This document shows, piece by piece, positions 60,303 through 64,000 of a stretch of DNA of 64,000 nucleotides. A program made the position numbers and the translations under genes. Source of the stretch: Dryas octopetala (lineage: Eukaryota > Streptophyta > Magnoliopsida > Rosales > Rosaceae). The number at the start of each line of letters is the position of its first letter. Position 1 is the first letter of the stretch. The stretch spans positions 870,501 to 934,500 of the forward strand of contig OY992833.1 of assembly GCA_963921425.1 (NCBI GenBank). The letters are read 5' to 3'. The notes under the pieces are model-generated. The model was not told where the DNA came from, ran no database searches, and saw only the letters and a list, made by a program, of their open reading frames with translations.

Positions 60303-61600
60303 CTAATGAAAAATAGCATCACCTGATTCAATAATAATATTATTTTCAATATCAAGAAACCTGTAGGTTGTACTATTCAAAGCATAACCAATAAAAACAC
60401 AAGTAGTAGCTCTAGCACCCAATTTGGGCCTTTTAGGGTTCGTTAATCTTACAAAAGCTAAACAGCCCCACACTCTAAAATACCTCAGATTTGGTTTATG
60501 CCCCTTCCACACCTCAAAAGGTATAATTTTGGTCTTTTTGTGCGGCACCCTGTTCAACACATAGTAAGCAGTTAAAACTGCTTCACCCCAAAGATTAGAG
60601 GAAGCACCTGAATCAATAAGCATGTCATTTGATAGCTCAATCAAAGTTCTATTTTTCCTCTCTACTAGACCATTAGATGCAGGAGAATATGGTGGTGTTG
60701 TCTCATGTATTATTCCTAAAGATTGAACATAGGAATTAAACTCAAAAGACTCATATTCTCGCCCCCTATCACTTCGGAGTCTTTTTATTTTTCTACCAAA
60801 TTGATTTTCAACCTCAAGGAGGAACTCTTTAAATTTACTAAAAGCATCACTTTTATTTTTCATCAAATAAACAAAAGTAAATTTTGAAAAATCATCGATG
60901 AAAGTGATAAAATATCTATTTCCTCCACGAGTTAAAATTCCTTCAAATTCACATAGGTCTGTATGAATCAATTCCAATAACTCAGTATTTCTTTCAACAC
61001 TTTTGTGAGGCCTTTTGGTAATTTTTGCCTTACTACAAGTTTCACATTTTTCAAAACTTTTTTTTCACCATTGGCATTAAACCCATGCTGCTCATGATTC
61101 CTACATATTTGCTATTTATATGACATAAACATGTATGCCAAAAATTCAATGAAGAGAGCATATAAATAGAAGTAAAAGCTTTATTCTTATTCTCAACATT
61201 CAACTTAAACATACCATCACAAGCAGCCTTTGCCCACAAAAACAAGCCTTTCTTGGTAATTACATATTGGTCAGACTCCATAGTTTGCTTAAAACAAGCC
61301 TTGTTTAGAAGAAAACTTGATATCAAATTTTTCCTCATGGAAGGAGTATGAAGCACATCTTTCAAAATCAACACCTTTCCAAAAGTGAAATTAAGTTCAA
61401 CCTCACCACTTCCAAGCACTTGAGTTGTATAAGAGTCACCAAGGAATATTGTTTTAGGCGCGCTCCTTGAAAGGAGTATACAATTTGAACCAAACTTTAT
61501 CATAGCAGACATGCCTATTGGCACCAGAGTCTGCCCACCATCCTTCAACGCTATAAACCATATTCACATCGGTTATCATTGTCGTAAACGGTTCTTCGGC
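60303..61600 (-). pseudogene. copia protease and integrase region
   Basis: The minus strand shows the protease motif [11 protein letters not shown] near 61520 in one frame and the following LGDSYTTQVLGSGEV in another, so a frameshift lies near 61470. The GAG-pre-integrase (LNFWHTCLCHINSKYV) ends in a frameshift at an A-run near 61058. The integrase core (LRSDRGREYESFEF, PYSPASNGLVERKNRTL) and WGEAVLTAYYVLNRVPHKK are open from 60977 to a TAG at 60303. Not functional as it stands. Confidence 0.88.
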
Positions 61601-61609
61601 AACATGAGC

Positions 61610-62515
61610 TTAAGGATTAGGCTTACGTTTCCGGTATTTGCAATTTTGAGCAATATGCCCACTTTTGCCACAAACAAAACAAATTGAAGGAGTGAATTGG
61701 TTCTTATTCACTTGGCTTGGGTTTCCTTTATTTGGTTGGTAAGGCTTAGAGAACTTTTTCACAATTTTCTTCTTAAGCTGCATATTATTATTTTTAGGAA
61801 AATGACCTTTGGGCGAATTATTATTTGAAGAGACTAGATTTACCTTGGAGGAATTACCATTGTTCTCTTGCATAAGGACATCTTGATCTCTAGCCTCCTC
61901 CTCTACACGAATACGTGTGATCAAAGTCTACAAGGATATTTCTTTTTGCTTGTGACGCATTGTTTTTTGAAACTCTCTCCATGAAGGTGGTAATTTGTCA
62001 ATGATGCCAGCCACAATGAGGCTGTCACCAATTTTAACGCCTTCGGATGTGACTTCAACTACAATCATTTGGAAGTCTTCGACTTGTTCTACAACCGATT
62101 TTCCATCCACCATTTGATAACAGAAAAAATGGCTTGCAGCATATTTCTTTGCACCTGCCTCCTCGGTGTCATATTTGCTCTGCAAGGCTTTCCAAATCTT
62201 CTTTGCAGAAGAGTAAGTAGTATCATAATAATCATAAAAATGATCAGCCAGACAATTCAAGAGATAGTACTGACAATTATACTCATCATTTTCAAACTTT
62301 TGGATTTTTTCTTCATGATCAAGAAGTTCATCATCTGACATGTTTTCGGTGTTCTCCTTACTTGGATTTTTGTCCGTAAGAACATAGGCAACCTTAAGAA
62401 GGTTGAGATAAAACAACACTTTTCCCTTCCATCTCTTGAAGTGTGCTCCCTTGAATCGAAAAGGCTTGTTGAGATCTCCGACATTCTCCAACGACTTCTC
62501 GGTTGTAGGCTTCAT
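61610..62515 (-). pseudogene. copia gag
   Basis: From the ATG at 62515: the capsid-type region ([57 protein letters not shown]), a TAG near 61928, then a basic part and the CCHC knuckle CFVCGKSGHIAQNCKYRK, then a TAA at 61610. Both stops replace codons inside an otherwise continuous frame. It packages the element RNA in functional relatives. Confidence 0.88.
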
Positions 62516-62534
62516 CTTTGGATATCCTTAAAAT

Positions 62535-63088
62535 TGAAGTAGAAGATACAAATATATAATAAAAAATATAAATTTGTCTTCGAGTAGCACGTTGACAATA
62601 AGGCTGAGGCGTGGAAATCTCGCTCTCTTTAAGGAGATTCAAGCCCTCTGCGGTTTGGTAAGACCACGAACCAGTGCAGCATATTAAATACTTTTGACTT
62701 GTCCCCTCCAGGATACAACAGCCCAACTCAAAATGTTGTGTAGCTCACACTGACCTGCACTAGTGGATGAGCCCAAAGCTCCATCAAGAGAACACCCTTC
62801 TTTGGCCAGAAAAAAAATAATTTGAGCTGTTTTTTCTTTTCAGTAAAAAAAATCTAATCTCTCTAGCTTATTAAAAAGAAAAGATGAAATTATAGCCACT
62901 AATAATAACGGCTATACAATAAAGATGAAAACCGTTACAACGGTTATATAATAAAGATGAAAACCGTTATACACTAATGACGACAATTACACAAAAATTG
63001 AAGGGACTCATAAAACTTCCAAAATAAATCACTCAATTTATTACAAAAAATTAAAAACAATCAATTAAAATATTAAAATGTTACAACA
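62535..63088 (-). repeat. 5' LTR of the copia element
   Basis: The right copy on the window, with intact TG/CA ends. It would carry the promoter for the minus-strand element. Confidence 0.9.
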
Positions 63089-63093
63089 AAAAC

Positions 63094-64000
63094 TACTTTC
63101 AATTGGTTAGAGGTGTTCCTTATGATTCAATGGCTTAAATTGCTAGAATCATTTTTATCAACCGCTTCTTGCATCTTATCAATCTCATTCAAATGAAGTT
63201 TTTTCATTCATATGTTTTTTTATTACACGTTAAAGAATATGTTTGCACTTTTAAATTACATCGACTCAAATTTTACCATTATACACAAAAACAAATCACA
63301 TTTTCCAAATTTTCATCAAAGAAGAGGAGAATCCCCCTGCTCAAAGAAATGAAGGAGATAAGCAGCCCAAGAACACTGAATATGAATCCCCCAAAACCCA
63401 TTAAGCCACCTGTGAACGCCCATCCAAGAACTTTTGAACAATGACCATTTGAATATTGCCCATCTTTTGTTTACTATGACATACAATATATTGTCTCACC
63501 AAGTATTATAATACTTTTTTGAATGCTGTTTGGTTTATTAAGATATTAACAATATCTTAACATAACAACCAGCATATAGAACATACCATGAATTCGCATT
63601 TTGTAACTTAAGCTTGGTTAGCAAACATTGATGTATATATGTAAAAATTTTATAAGCCTTCTGCACGTTTTATAAGCTTTCCATACCTGCAACATCACGC
63701 GAGTACTATTACTAGTTAAATCTAAACACGTTAAATTTGGAGCTTTTTGATTACTAGTTTTTTTAGGAGTTTTAGGGGTTTCGAAATGGTTTTTTTTTTT
63801 TTTTTTAAATCTAATAATACTTGTATTTATATGGTTTACTATTTTTTTATTTGATTATAGGTTTGTTATTTATTTATTCTTTAAGGGCTTTCTTGTTTAC
63901 TAATCTTTCATATTGGACATGTCTTTTTTTTTTATTAGAGATTGACACTGATGTGTTCAATCTTTCATATTGTATATGTATTAGTTATTTATTATAGTTC
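63094..64000. other. AT-rich non-genic DNA
   Basis: No gene was recognised. The open frame at 63169-63444 is low-complexity and has no known motif. A T-run lies at 63788-63806. Confidence 0.5.

Larger units (their letters stand above)
57577..63088 (-). mobile_element. Ty1/copia retrotransposon with both LTRs and 5-bp TSD
   Basis: AAAAC is repeated at 57572-57576 and 63089-63093. The 3' LTR is 57577-58128 and the 5' LTR 62535-63088 (552 and 554 bp; minus orientation, TGTTGTAACATTTT.. to ..CTTCTACTTCA). A polypurine tract (minus strand GAGTGGGGGA, 58129-58138) adjoins the 3' LTR. Comparing the first 300 bp of the LTRs by eye gives about 17 differences, so the insertion is not recent. Gag and pol lie between on the minus strand with several stops and frameshifts. 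No usual initiator-Met primer site is seen between the 5' LTR and the gag ATG, only 19 bp away. Confidence 0.93.

Noticed and set aside
63169-63444. 91-codon frame at the right edge
   Set aside because: Phe/Lys/His-rich AT-driven composition, no motif, no homologous structure in the window.

Overview
This is nuclear DNA from a flowering plant. The genes are split by GT-AG introns, intergenic DNA is AT-rich, transposable elements are dense, and a run of exactly 200 N (1523-1722) marks an assembly gap. A canonical 391-residue chalcone synthase, a plastid-type dihydroxy-acid dehydratase and TIR-NB-ARC-LRR resistance genes point to a eudicot, probably a rosid. The chalcone synthase reads most like Rosaceae, but that rests on memory of the family and not on a search.

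There are four host genes with complete exon chains. Chalcone synthase (CHS) is on the minus strand (4748-6814, 2 exons) with a TATA box and two CACGTG G-boxes upstream. Dihydroxy-acid dehydratase (DHAD) is on the plus strand (20662-26218, 14 exons, 614 residues). Two closely related TNL disease-resistance genes are on the plus strand (28319-32281 and 44523-48569, 5 exons each, 1094 and 1095 residues). They lie in a head-to-tail segmental duplication about 16.2 kb apart. Host gene relics are an RNase H-like fragment (13.0-15.1 kb), a phospholipase D C2-domain fragment (37.8-38.1 kb), PPR fragments (32.3, 49.4 and 56.6 kb), and a MATH-domain gene (49.7-56.4 kb) cut into pieces by two transposon insertions.

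The rest is mobile DNA, much of it with ends I could fix by target-site duplications (TSDs). 3-4 kb: two MULE-type MITEs back to back. 9-12 kb: a truncated LINE, a tiny oligo(A) insertion, a hAT-like element and a MULE MITE. 13.4-15.0 kb: a solo LTR in the RNase H relic. 15.3-20.2 kb: a full-length PIF/Harbinger element with a Myb/SANT gene, a DDE transposase gene and a third Cys-rich reading frame, each carrying one or two nonsense codons. 34.4-36.9 kb: a truncated Ty1/copia element. 38.6-42.7 kb: two hAT-like elements full of CGAAATTTCG motifs, one nested in a MULE-like element. 50.2-52.9 kb: a deleted second Harbinger copy. 53.3-56.3 kb: a 2,972-bp solo LTR holding an array of five covarying hairpins. 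57.6-63.1 kb: a copia element with both LTRs and a 5-bp TSD but a broken polyprotein.

The genes do not form one pathway. CHS makes the flavonoid precursor, DHAD serves branched-chain amino acid synthesis in plastids, and the TNLs are intracellular immune receptors. The most unusual observations are the covarying hairpin array in the large solo LTR, the third Cys-rich frame in the Harbinger element, the tiny oligo(A) insertions with 10-16 bp TSDs, and the patch of copied local DNA at the broken end of the second Harbinger copy.
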